Assembly: GCA_963682055.1 (NCBI GenBank)
Contig: OY821745.1
Span: 25,479,342-25,543,341 of the forward strand
DNA length: 64,000 nt
Source: Primula veris
Taxonomy: Eukaryota; Streptophyta; Magnoliopsida; Ericales; Primulaceae
Direction: 5' to 3'
This document shows, piece by piece, positions 34,701 to 45,642 of this stretch (positions within the stretch are counted from its first letter, which is position 1; every line of letters starts with the position of its first letter). The translations under genes and the position numbers were made by a program. Under the pieces are notes generated by a model, which did not search any database, had not been told where the DNA came from, and was given only the letters and a program-made list of their open reading frames with translations.

Positions 34701-35688
34701 ACGCTTCTCCGTCGGCTAGATACACTTTACCGAAATTACCCGCAGTGTAATTTTCGAATAAATCCTTCTGAGCGGTCGTGCGAAATGATGCTCCAGAGTC
34801 TAGAATTCACAAATCTATATCTCTCTGCACGGCAAGCATTAAACAGTCATCCGAATCCTCGTCGCTCGCAACATTAGCCACGTGATCACGGCCGGTACCC
34901 TTCTTCGGCTGCTTGCACTCATGACTGAAGTGTCCCATACCCTGCCAGTTATAACATCGAAGATTCTTCTTACTTCGATCGCTATCTTTGCCTCCTCGGC
35001 TAAGCCCTCTTCTACCTCGGGATTGCGAACGTCCTCTAACGTCCCATACCCTGGCCTTACCGCGGTCTCTTGAACCCATGTTCAAGGCTACTCCATCATT
35101 TGAGCATTCACCCATATCCAATCTCCTGAGTTCCTCAGCGAGTATTTGATCTCGGATGCCGTTGTAAGTCAGTTTCTCCTTTCCAATTGAGTTGCTCACA
35201 GCAGCTCGCATGAATTCCCAACTGTTCGGTAGAGATGCTAGCAGTATAAGGGCTCTCACTTCATCTTCAAAAGTTATCTCCACCGCATCCAACTGATTTA
35301 CTATGTCGATAAACTTATTCACGTGACTCACGACAGGTGTCCCCTCAGCCATGCGTAGGTTGAACAAATTACGCATGAGATGTACCTTGTTGTTCGCGGA
35401 TGGTTTCTCATACATGTCGATGAGGATCTTCATCATCCCCATCATCATCGTCTCTCTTGCGACGTTATGTGCTACACTCCTAGATAGTGTTAGACGGATC
35501 ACTCCCAATACTTGTCGGTCTAAGAGTTTCCACACCTCCTCGGTGGTCGTGGTCGGCCTTTTCTCAAGGAGAAGTGGCTGATGCATGTTCCTCCCGTAGA
35601 GGTAGTCCTCTATTTGCATTCTCCAGAATGCGAAGTCCTTCCCATCGAACTTCTCGATCCCGTGTACGACTCTGTCCTCCTTTGCCAT
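31747..35688 (-). pseudogene. Copia C gag-pol, one frame with three premature stops
   Basis: From ATG 35688 to the stop at 31749-31747 lie 1314 codons in one frame, with no frameshift. Internal stops are TGA 34809-34807 (directly before the protease DSGAS box), TAG 34542-34540 and TAA 33075-33073 (before the RT core). Domains in order: gag; zinc knuckle CYNWQGMGHFSHEC, whose second Cys is Trp; protease LDSGASFHT; LWHRRLGN; integrase HSDVWGP..RSDNGGEY..NGMVERMN; RT LLYIDDMLLAG; RNase H GYVDADMAGD, STTEAEYVA and SKNPVFHSRTKHIQIRYHFI. The sequence is otherwise close to Tnt1/Tork-type copia. The element cannot make its own pol but could be supplied in trans. Confidence 0.92.
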
Positions 35689-35745
35689 TGATCTTCCTCT
35701 CGGTCTTCGACCTTGGTTCTGCGAACCTCGGGCTCTGATACCACT

Positions 35746-36092
35746 TGTTAGGAAATCAATCAAGCACAAAGAAAGACAGAAGTATTAAAACCGAGCACAT
35801 ACACTTTGATAACGGAGTTCACCCAAATTGGCTACGTCTCCGGGCCTCTACACATGGCACTTAATATTATTAAGAGGATTACAAACGTAATCTAGCTGAA
35901 CACAAAGCTATGGTTCTCTCACAAATAGGACTCTCTCTTGACAATATATATAAAGGTGTTTGTGTAGGTGTAATTAAAATACAAGATATTGGGGCATATA
36001 AATAGAACCCTTAGTGGGTCATATTACAATTCCAGGCGATGTGGGATAATTAGAAAATATGGCCAAAACTCATTTGGCTCCACAACTCAACA
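35746..36092 (-). repeat. Copia C 5' LTR
   Basis: 347 bp. The minus-strand 3' end CCTAACA is followed by the primer site at 35745-35728. Confidence 0.92.
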
Positions 36093-36097
36093 TGTAT

Positions 36098-36349
36098 GTG
36101 TATATGACTATGGGTGAGGCTTGTTTTGTTTTAAGATGAATTATAAAGATGAGATTCTTATATCTATCTATGTATGTATGTATGATGTATATATGTATGA
36201 ATGTATATATAGCTTTTTTTTGAAGATATATGTATATATAGCTGTTTATATTATGTATGACTATGAGTTAGGTTTTTCATGTTTTAAGATGAAATAGAGA
36301 GATGGGATGCTTATTATACTATATATGAATATTATATTTAGTGAGATCA
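36098..36349. other. Displaced upstream region of the DUF1639 pseudogene
   Basis: A TATG-rich sequence that continued directly into 31211 before copia C inserted. It is unannotated apart from microsatellite runs. Confidence 0.6.
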
Positions 36350-36689
36350 GTTTTGATTTGAACTAAGCTCGGAGATCCATTGCAGAGGGAATTTATTTAT
36401 TCATAATATGTATGCATATATAATATGTATGTATATATAATAGAGAGAGAGAGAGAGTTGAATGGACTGATAAGAAAGGAAAGGGGGTTTTATAGTAGTA
36501 ATAAAGGACGGGTTTTTATAGTAGTAATATGGATGAAAATGAGTATTTTTTGCAATTATATCCATTTATATTTTTGGTTCTATTTTTTTTAATTTCCAAC
36601 AATTATTATTTTTGAAATACACGGTGTTTTAAAAAGCGAGTATGCGGAAATTAGACAGAAACTAGGCAGTGTTGGAATGAGAATCCTAG

Positions 36690-37640
36690 TGTCAATGAAG
36701 GTTATGTTAGGATCTCTCTACTATTTCAATTGACGTTATCGTAGCTGTAGATGTCGGTATTCGAACCATAGTGTTAATGGAGGTTATGATAGAGTCTCGA
36801 CTAATTAGATTAGTTCGCTTGCAATTATCGTTGTTGTAGGTGTCGATGGGGGTATTGTTATGGTCCCAGCTACTTGGACCAGTTCACTTGTCTTTGTTGT
36901 TGCTGTAGGTGTCGGTATTTGAACCTTGATGTTAAGCGGGGTATTGTTATGGTCTCGACTACTTGGATAAGTTCATTTGCAGTTATCGTTGTTGTAGCAT
37001 GTTGGTTTTCGAACCATAGGGTTAACGTGGTATGTTGGTGTGTCGATTTAGGATGGGCCGATGAGAAAGGAAAAGGGAGAGGGGGTATTTATAGTAGAAT
37101 TGAGGAGGAAGATGATAATTTTGTCCAATTACACCCCTTGTATATTACTTAAATTGCACTTTTGTCTCTATTTTTTTTTTAATTTTCAATTATATTATTA
37201 TTTTGAAAATACATTGTGTTCTAAAACCGAGTATACATAAACTATATAGAGACTATATAGTAGGCGCAGTTTAGAAGCCAAGAGGATTAGAAAGTATTAA
37301 GCGGATTAGGCAGTGTCGGTATCAGAACCTTAGTGTCAATAAAGGTTATGTTAGTGTCTCTACTACTTGTATCAGTTCACTTGCAATTATCGTCGTTTTA
37401 GGTGTTGTATCTTAATTATAGTGTTAAAGGGGGTATTGCTATGGTCTCGACTAATTGGACGAGTTCACTTGCTGTTATCGTTGTTTTAACTATCGATTTT
37501 CAACCCTAGGGTTAATGGGGTATGCTAGTATCTCGATTAATTTAACCTTAACTTGTAGTTGACATTCACTCACAATTATCGTTGTTGTAGGTGTCAGTTT
37601 TCGAACCATATGTTTAATAGGGTATACAAGTATCTCGACT
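36690..37640. repeat. Degenerate tandem array, about 90-bp period
   Basis: Eight or more units carry GGTGTCGGTATTCGAACC, GTTAATGGGGTAT, GTCTCGACTAATT and TTATCGTTGTTG. Spacing measured between starts is mostly 85-92 bp. A' holds only two to three units (period 91), so copy number changed after duplication. The 92-codon frame at 36874 is a by-product. Confidence 0.8.
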
Positions 37641-38040
37641 AATTTAGCATTTAATTGGAGTTCACATAAGTTTTATGATTTTCTTAGATTTGGCGACACG
37701 TGTTTAAACGAGTGATTAGGTTTGCATTCGTGCTAACTTCAAATTAGTTTACGTTTAATTCGTAAAGGCCAGATCTTAAATAATTACTACTAAATTGCTA
37801 TGTTAAATATATGAACCTAAATATAAATAATTATGTAGATCCAACCTTATACTAATGCAGGAAGATCAGACCAGGGAGCTAAGTGTAATGAAGTTTACTA
37901 TATACTATAATTAGGTAATTTTGAGTTTTACTGTTTGTACATATATACAGTTTCCGGGTTAATATGTACTCCAAGCTAAACTACATATATACAGTAAACT
38001 GAAAAAAACTTAGGCTGGTTTTCACTTTTAAGAAAAAAAC

Positions 38041-39836
38041 TCTAACATCCCGGATTTTTATAAATGGTTTTATTTATAATTTAATCTATCCAAAAACATT
38101 TTATACTAATTTTTAGACAAAAACCGAAACTCTTCCGAAAAACTTTATTTTTAAAACCCGTTACTAATTTTATAAATGAAAAGGATCCAATAAATTTGTT
38201 TCTAACGATTTGTTATTTTTGAGTAGTAAAATAATACTTTTGATCATGAGTTAACTTTTAGAACTTTGGGGACCAAATAGTTCGCTTCCTCAAACTCTCT
38301 CAAAACAGTTTCACGTAAACCACTTTTCAACCCACTTTTAAAACAGAAAACCAAAAACAAAGAGAGAAAAGAGAGATTTCAAAGCTTAGGAAGAAGAAGA
38401 AGAAACCACTTTAGCGGATTTTTACCGGAAGCATCTTCTCTACGAACTAAGGTAACGGGGGTTATCCATTGCGACTGGGCGGGGTTGTATGTTAGGGTTA
38501 GATATTGTGTTCTTTTAAAATTTGAGGGTTTTTCTTTTATCTCAATTATATTCTATTAAATTGTTAATTGTGTTTTATGTGTTGCTCTTTTGGTTCACTT
38601 ATTTGAATTTGAGAATTGGGAATTTAGACATGAATTTCGAATTAATGAGAATATAGATGGTTTTGTGTGTTGTTATGAGTTGTTATGAGTTGTTATAGTT
38701 GTTGATGAAATTGGGTAAATTTATGTTGAATAAAGATGAGTCGTAGTTTATGCAAACAATGTGTTTGTTAAAATGCCTGAATGAGATTTTATGTTTTTGA
38801 ACTTGTTTGGCTAGTCGTGATTCTAGTACATATGCTTATGCGTTTTGTTGAATTGCGTTAAAGTGACATTTGGGAATGCTAGTATTTCGAGAATGTGATT
38901 TTATTGGTAATTGTGATAATTGAATAGTATAATATTATTGGCCGAGGCCTTGAGTTTTATTTATATATTGGCAATGGTCTATGTCTCTCCCTATACCGGG
39001 GGCATAAGACGAGCCGATGAGTATAGGAAATGACTCGTCTTACGGACTGGGGCGAGTGGCGTGAGAGGTCCATGTTTAAATATTATATGTTGGCAATGGT
39101 CTACGTCTCTCCCTATACCGGGGACATAAGACGAGCCGATAGGTATAGGGAATGACTCGTCTTACGGACTAGAACGAGTGGTGTGAGAGGTTTAAGTGCG
39201 CACTTTAAATATTTATATGTTGTCTCTCCCTATACCGGGAGCATAAGACGAGCCGAGGGATATAGGGAATGACCTACCTTACGGACTGGGGTAGGTGGCG
39301 TGAGAGGTCTATGTATGTTATAGATATGTGTTGAAGTTACTTAATTTATTTCGTCGTATGATGCTATTACATTTCTTTTGATACATTGTTATTATAGTTG
39401 TCGTTTGTGAGTTTTTGCATTTAATGTATAGAGTGACGGTATCCTGTGTGGTGTCGCCCCGTCTATGTATGTGCGTGGGACTCACCGTTACAGTTTTGTC
39501 TTTCAGGTACAACTTAGGCTGAGGCATTTGGATAGGAGCATTAGCGATGTATCGCATGGGTTCGGGGCTTCTTTTAGTCGCTTTCTTTTTACTTAGTCCA
39601 TTTTGAGGTTGTAGCCTGCATTACATTCGTTTGGTACCTTTTTCTTTTATAAATCTGTTAAAACCATATTGTCTTGTAGCCGCGTTTGGTAAATATTTTT
39701 AGTTCATTCGTTTAATTGTTCCTTTAGCTCGCAAATTGTTTTCCTTTAAAAGTTAAATTTTGTACCAACAGGTTCTTTTTCTTTTTATTCAAAGGTCACG
39801 CATTGATGTCCGTTTTTTGGATTTCGGGGCATGACA
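38041..39836 (+). mobile_element. Solo-LTR-like insertion, TSD AAAAC
   Basis: The 1796-bp insertion begins TCTAACATCCCGG and ends TTTCGGGGCATGACA, with AAAAC at 38036-38040 and 39837-39841. The paralogous A' block shows the uninterrupted site near 1765-1775. Ends of the form TGTAACAnCCC..GGGG..ACA and a 5-bp duplication fit an LTR retrotransposon whose first TG has become TC. No coding or partner LTR was found. An AGAAGAAGAAGAAG leader-like region (38385) and a TTTCAGGT acceptor-like site (39500) suggest transcribed sequence. Confidence 0.65.
38968..39310. repeat. Three-copy tandem repeat with a conserved hairpin
   Basis: Units of about 120 bp carry GTCTCTCCCTATACCGGG, CATAAGACGAGCCGA, CTTACGGACT and GGCGTGAGAGGT. 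In each a 5-bp stem with constant 25-nt span can form: ACTCG/CGAGT at 39033-39057, the same at 39155-39179, and ACCTA/TAGGT at 39272-39296. Confidence 0.85.
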
Positions 39837-40129
39837 AAAACAATAATAGACCAAAATGGATGCATGTTTTATTTTGTCCAGATCGATTTTACTATACGTA
39901 CGTTACGAGTAATTGTAGGATAACAATTTGACAGCATGTAATATTTGGTAATATCTGTAATATTGGCACTTTTGAATATATATTTTTTATGACTTTATCC
40001 ACATTTTGTGTATCACAACAAGTAATTAGTAGGACATAGTTAATTACTGAATTCGTGTGTTAGAGATTCGATCATTCAAAGATAGCATAAGAGATTGCAC
40101 AACTGAATAATTTATGATATCTCGTAGTC

Positions 40130-40560
40130 AAAGTTAAAAGAAGTCAATTTCAATTTTAATGAAATTGTTGCGAGATTTTAAAAAGTTTAGTGAAAAATTA
40201 TGTATTATAACAGTTACTTTTACTTGGTATTTCAAAAAAGTAGAAAGTGCTTTAAAAGGAAAGTAAAATAGGACAAATTAGAGAAGAACCTTATTTTGTT
40301 CTTTACTCCTAACGTTAAGATGGTTTGATGCAAATATTGGTGGCGTAATTAATATGGTCAATTTTATAAAGCAAATACAATTAACTTCCATCAATTGTAT
40401 TGACCATGTCTCATGACTCGTAAATTTTTTGAGGAGTTTAATGTAGAGAAGTCAATTTCAATTTTGATGAAATGGTTGCGAGAATATTTGAAAAAGTTTA
40501 GTGAAATTATGTATAATTACACTTACTTTTACTTGGTATTTCAAAAAAGTAGAGAGTGAT
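40130..40560. repeat. Two direct repeats of about 110 bp
   Basis: GAAGTCAATTTCAATTTT through TGGTATTTCAAAAAAGTAGA occurs at about 40141-40245 and again at 40449-40555, with a few substitutions. Nothing else was recognised between 40036 and 40710. Confidence 0.8.
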
Positions 40561-41104
40561 TAATTAGAGAAGAAGCTAATTTTGTTAACCATGTCTCATG
40601 ACCTGTGAATTTGTGTTTTCGTAGTAAAACCGTGAAGACTTAAATGAATCAAATCTTGATTTGAGCGTTTTTGCATAAACGTATACAAGTTGATGTCTAT
40701 ATATCATCCTTAAGGGTGTCAATTTTACCTGATCCGACCCAACTGTTTTTGGATATTCGGGTAACGATTTTAGCGGTTTTCTCATCATTTATGGGTCCGG
40801 TTGGGTTTATATAATTTTTTTACTTATTTTACCCGACCTATACCCGTATTATTGATGATAAAGATATAAAAATATGAGGAAAAAATCCCACAAGACATAA
40901 AAGAAAAAAAATAAAGGAGTGTTAACTAATGAAAAATAAAATAAGTCTTATAAAAACATTATAAAAACTAGTTATTCAATGTTAAATCTTCAACCTTGTC
41001 TTCACACATATTTAAAAACATTTTATCTTTCTTCACTCGTCGTTGTACGAGTTCTTCTTGTGTTCTCTTTTGTGCATTTATCCAATTTTTATTGCACATA
41101 AATA

Positions 41105-41596
41105 GGGTTATTTTTGTTTTTATTACCTGTACTAACACCTAATTTCGTTTTTAAGCCCTCTACTATCATTTTTTTTTTTCCGATTCTCTCTACTTACAAT
41201 ATTTCTCTTTTTTGGGAACCAGGTGTTAAATACTTAACAGAATTGACAACACGTATCATCACATGATCCATTTCCATTAACGGCAGGGCAAATATTGTCA
41301 ATTAAGGGACAAACTTAAAAAAAATGTTGAATAAATTTTAAAAAAAAAGCCAAAAAAAATATGTATTTAGGTGTAAAAAGATGTCGGGTTGGCCCTGATT
41401 TAGACCCATTGTTAACACTTTAACAAAAATGGGTCACCTGATAGCACGCGTTGTCAATTCTGTTAAGTATTTCACACATGGTTTCCAAAAAATACAAGGA
41501 TTGTAAGTACAGGGAAGCTAAAGAAAAAAATGATAGTACGGGGCTCAAAAACGAAATGAGGTGTTAGTTCTGGGTAATAAAAATAAAAAGAACCCC
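41105..41596. mobile_element. Foldback MITE with 9-bp TSD (MULE-like)
   Basis: Long inverted arms of about 170 bp start GGGTTATTTTTGTTTTTATT on the left and the near-complement on the right. The arms contain TTGTCAATTCTGTTAAGTAT and its complement. Flanks are ACATAAATA (41096-41104) and ACATACATA (41597-41605), with one mismatch. No coding. Confidence 0.8.
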
Positions 41597-41607
41597 ACAT
41601 ACATAAT

Positions 41608-41609
41608 AC

Positions 41610-41682
<73 letters not shown>
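41608..41682. repeat. (AT)n microsatellite
   Basis: About 75 bp of alternating A and T. The 222-codon open frame running through it starts with an Ile-Tyr artefact and is not called a gene. Confidence 0.95.
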
Positions 41683-41683
<1 letters not shown>

Positions 41684-41905
41684 AAATATGTGTTTATATT
41701 GCGGTTCTATAATTCGAGTATGCGAGTCAGTTCCACGGGTTGGATCCACGATATAGTTATGATAACCATACCCGCCCCAAGAACCAGTGGGGTCAGGTTG
41801 GATAGACCCAAAGGGCCAAAACGGTTCCGTAACGGATCGGTTATTACGGTTTTTGGGTATTTACGGTACGATTTTTGTTATTGGGTATTTTTAACACCCC
41901 TAAAC

Positions 41906-42020
41906 CTCCCCCATATATATATTTGTGTGTGTGTACTGTATTATATTAGATTTGTTCATTTTGGTTTTCGTTTTAAATGTCAATTGTTAATTTTGGGTGG
42001 ATGTATTGTACTATATGTAA

Positions 42021-42052
<32 letters not shown>

Positions 42053-42683
42053 TGTGTGTTTGATTTAATACGGGTGTTTGATTTTTGGTTGTCAATTGTT
42101 GATTTCATGTGGGGTTTGATTAAGGTTATGATTTCTATCTATTATCTCTCTATATATATCTTACTATTAACTTATGTGAAGATCTTTTATGAAGCCTTGA
42201 AACAAATAATAACTAAAAGACCCCTATAATTATAGAAATTATAAAAATAGCAAAGACTTAACTGCTCCATGATTTAAAATTTAAAATAGAAAAAAATAAC
42301 TTCTCTTTCTCTTATCTAATCTAACGTTTAATAATTAAAATCATAAACTAACATCATTATTTCTCTTTCTTCTCTCTCTCTCTCCTGAAACTGGATTCCA
42401 CTTTATTTTCATTGAAGAATTTGTTCTTTCTCCTACATGTATTATTTTAATTGTTCCTCCCTTCGTCAAAAATTCTAACGGGTTATATATATTTTTTTTG
42501 GATTTACACCAATCGGGTGGGCAGGTCCGCTAGTATATATATATATATAAGTATCTATGTTTGAAAAGTCCCCGTCTTATTCCGTGCTCTCTTTACCTAT
42601 TTAACCCTCTGTCATCCTTGTGCAGTTGCGGAAATTAGCAATTTTCATAATTATTTGTATAACTAAGCCCTCTTGATCCATTG
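41906..42683. other. Unassigned with GT, GA and CT microsatellites
   Basis: (GT)n and (GA)n runs at about 42022-42058 and a CT run at about 42372-42384. No gene or element recognised. Confidence 0.5.
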
Positions 42684-43768
42684 TGTTAGGACCAGATTTT
42701 TAGCCATAAACTATTTGTTGTCTATTGATTTGAACTAAATAATCCTAGTTTATTGTTAAGAATTGAGGCAGGTTTAAGTTTACAAGTGAGGTTGCAACCT
42801 CAGTTGCAACCACAGTTCCAACCTGTTGTTCTGCAGGATTCTGTCCAGTTCTGTATTTCTGCATTACTATTCTTTAATGATGTTTATTTGTTTTAAAGTA
42901 CGCAGGATATATTCTCGTATGTTCTTAAAGATTTAGTTTGTGTATATTGAGAATATTAAAGTGATAAAGAAAGATGTTGCCTAAAGTATATAAGGAGATT
43001 AGTTTATAAAGATATGTTTCCTGCAATCTAAATCTCTATTTTCATGCAAGTCTTTATCACTTAATTCAATCTATGTTTTCTATCAAAATCAGTATGATCT
43101 ATTTAGATTGAATAATATATGGAGTTAATGTTTCAAAATATATTCAGAAAGATTTTATCTCTAAAAGATATTATCTTATATGTTCCTTATTTTAGTAAAA
43201 GACTAACTCCTATTTCCAAGCTAGTTATTAACAGGTATTAACTTATGAAAATTGGGGTCAATCCTACGTTGAAGTATCCCGTGCAATATGGAAAGATTGA
43301 AGTCAATCAAAAGAGTCAAAATATCTTGAAGATTGTTTTTACTCCTATTAATAATTGATAACTTTGCTTGTAAAAAGTGTGTTCTAAATTATAAAGAATT
43401 CATTCTTGAGAGAATATACCGTGAGCTTTTAAATGGAAAACAATGGTGGGATGTCATTGATATTTTAAGTGATAGTTATAAGTTAGGATCAATATAGAGA
43501 TAGACAGAAAACCTAGAGAGAGTCTGAGAGTTTTTCATTAAGACTTAAATCCTATATTGTAAGCTTTTATAATATCATAATCTAGGTGAGTGTCCCGGAG
43601 ACGTAGCCCAATTGGGTGAACTCCGTTGTTAAATGTGCGTGTGATTTAATTCAAGTACATTTAATTTTACTGTTCTGTCCATCATTATACTTAGATTCCA
43701 ACTGTGGTTGCAACTAAACTTGAAACCTAACTGCATAACAGTAACTAGAACCGCGGATAGGAATTTCA
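42684..43768 (+). mobile_element. Solo LTR, family E, TSD CATTG
   Basis: 1085 bp from TGTTAGGACCAG to GGAATTTCA, with CATTG at 42679-42683 and 43769-43773. It is a diverged relative of 4168-5285 with scattered small indels. Both are solo, so unequal recombination has removed both family E interiors in this window. Confidence 0.9.
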
Positions 43769-44048
43769 CATTGAGATTATGACATTGCCTCATTTTCTTG
43801 TCCTTGTATGTGAATTAAATAGTGATTACAACTTTCTCTAGTTTTAGAGATGAAAATATTATAAAAACTTACTCAGGATTATTAAAGAAAAAGGAAACTT
43901 GAAGCTTGAAGTACATCATTGATTTTGTAATTAAGTACCTTGGTTAAACTACTGAACTACATCACAGTTGGACAGACTTTGTTCGTTTGTTCAACTGATC
44001 ATTTATGATATAACCTTATAATATTTTTTTTATTCATGTTACCAGTAG

Positions 44049-44127
44049 ATGACATGGTACAAAGCTACCTTATAATGGTCTACGAAACCTCTCAACCTAG
44101 TGACGTTTCCATTATTGCCAAGTTTTC
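44049..44127 (+). pseudogene. Exon-like segment, unknown family
   Basis: After TTACCAG the frame reads DDMVQSYLIMVYETSQPSD, then VSIIAK, and then continues to a stop. The context (pyrimidine-rich TTTTTTTTATTCATG before the AG) looks like a real acceptor. It lies 125 bp before the copia D insertion; more exon-like pieces follow on the far side. I do not recognise the family. Confidence 0.35.
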
Positions 44128-44250
44128 GTTGTACGTGTTGAATTTATCGATGATGTTGTCTTATAGTACTTGCTAGTCTTGTTACTTGTTAGGTTTCTTA
44201 ACATATAAAAGATACTCAACCATATACAAATATGATGTACGTATACTTTT

Positions 44251-45642
44251 TGTTGGTTTCCGTGTACGAAATAACAATTAATAATAAATAAAGGACTAAA
44301 CAGTAATTAAATAAAACCAGTGTAATCTTTATTAATTTCCAAATGAAATACAATAAACTGATTACAACATGTAGGTACTGAATCATAAATAAAGCAAACG
44401 TTATCATATTATTATTAATTAATAATCTGATGTACTGATTTGCAATTAAAAGAAACTGCCGGACTGGAAAGTATAGACTTAACAGCCGGACTGTTCTGTT
44501 ATGAATTTAAAATACAGGACTGAATTGAAACTAATCTAAATACAGAATTAAATTACAGAAATGTAATTACAGCAATAAAAACAGAACTTTAAACTAATTA
44601 CAGAATAGTACAAACAGAATGTAAAAGCTACAGCTAAGGACAGAATATTAAAATACTGAATTGGAAAAAACAGAATGTAAAAGACAGAATTTAAGTGCGG
44701 AAAATAAACGGACAGAATGTAAAAATTAATCAGACGAGGCTACTGTTAACAGTATGCCCTTAACCGATATTCGCCCAACCACCTTAGGTTTCTGGTTGCG
44801 TTGGCGCTTCGATCCCAAGGTACAACGTCTCTCGGAAGACTCGTCGGAAACTGGCGACGAGTCTAAGTCGAGCTTTTAGTGGGTGGTTCTCTCTGGTTCT
44901 AAGATGCTATGAATAAAAAATATATGCCGGCTTTTAGAGAGAAGATAGACTGATTTGAATGTCTGAAATGTGAAGGGATGGCTGCCTCTTTATAGAGGAT
45001 TCTAAAACCGCAGAATTAAATGTGGTCATTAACTTCTGGGAGTTACATCCCCAGAATCCGCCTCCAATCACTGCTGGAGTTTCAAACCTTTTGGAACTCT
45101 AGGGACTGCTCTTGCAAATATGCAAAAGTCCCTTTTCAGATTTAGTACAAGACCCAAGACCCAAGACCCAAGACCCGAGACATTCCGCGTCCCACGTCCC
45201 GTGACCCGAGGCCCAAGTCCCGAGTCCCGAGACCCGAGCGAGCGTGCGCGTGTGTGATACACACTAACCCACTCATGGGTATGTGGCTTTATTAGTTTAC
45301 CAACTACATAGGATGGACTTGTATATATAGAGTGAAAATCAACCTTGATTTTCCAATGTGGGATAACCCTCATGGTTTATTCCCACTCTCTACTTCATTT
45401 TCTAGATTTCGGTTTTTTCCTCTTTCGAGTACCAACCTTCGAGTCCAATTATCATTCACACCCTTCCTCCGAATGGGTCATGCGATATACCGTTGCGAAG
45501 CTCGTCACACGAGCTACTCAAACGCATTGAGTATGGCCTCATAAAAACTGAGGAGTCGCATTGAAAATTGACTCAAAGATGGTCCCTGACCACTTGGAAC
45601 AAACATGTTTAAAACCCATGTTTTTCCAACATTTTTCCAACA
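44251..45642 (-). repeat. Copia D 3' LTR
   Basis: 1392 bp, from TGTTGGTTTC to TTTTTCCAACA on the plus strand. It contains about a dozen ACAGAATGTAAAA-type phrases (44500-44720) and GC-rich ACCCAAG/CCCGAG runs (45150-45240). Confidence 0.93.

Larger units (their letters stand above)
31212..36092 (-). mobile_element. Copia C, structurally complete LTR retrotransposon, TSD TGTAT
   Basis: LTRs are at 31212-31567 and 35746-36092. TGTAT is duplicated at 31207-31211 and 36093-36097. On the minus strand an initiator-Met primer site (TGGTATCAGAGCC) follows the 5' LTR, and AAGTGGGAGAT precedes the 3' LTR. The LTRs differ by about seven substitutions and one 9-bp repeat. It is inserted in the 5' flank of the DUF1639 pseudogene in the same orientation, so LTR-driven read-through into the gene is possible. 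Confidence 0.95.
36350..40035 (-). repeat. Block A, partner of 1575-2892
   Basis: Lies upstream of the DUF1639 pseudogene on its strand. It holds a longer tandem array than A' and the 1.8-kb LTR-like insertion. An ATG context, CTCTGCAATGGATCTCCGA (minus strand, about 36400), is shared with A' but opens no long frame. Confidence 0.75.
40711..41905. mobile_element. Possible composite with AGGGTGT termini
   Basis: The left end, AGGGTGTCAATTTTACC followed by GATCCGACCC, is an imperfect inverted match to the right end, GGGTATTTTTAACACCCCT. Such ends occur in hAT-type MITEs. A MULE-like MITE and an (AT)n run lie between. No target duplication was confirmed, so the two ends may belong to separate elements. 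Confidence 0.35.

Noticed and set aside
41561..42229. 222-codon plus-strand open frame
   Set aside because: It begins in and is largely created by the (AT)n tract (Ile-Tyr repeats) and runs through MITE ends and GT/GA microsatellites. No domain.
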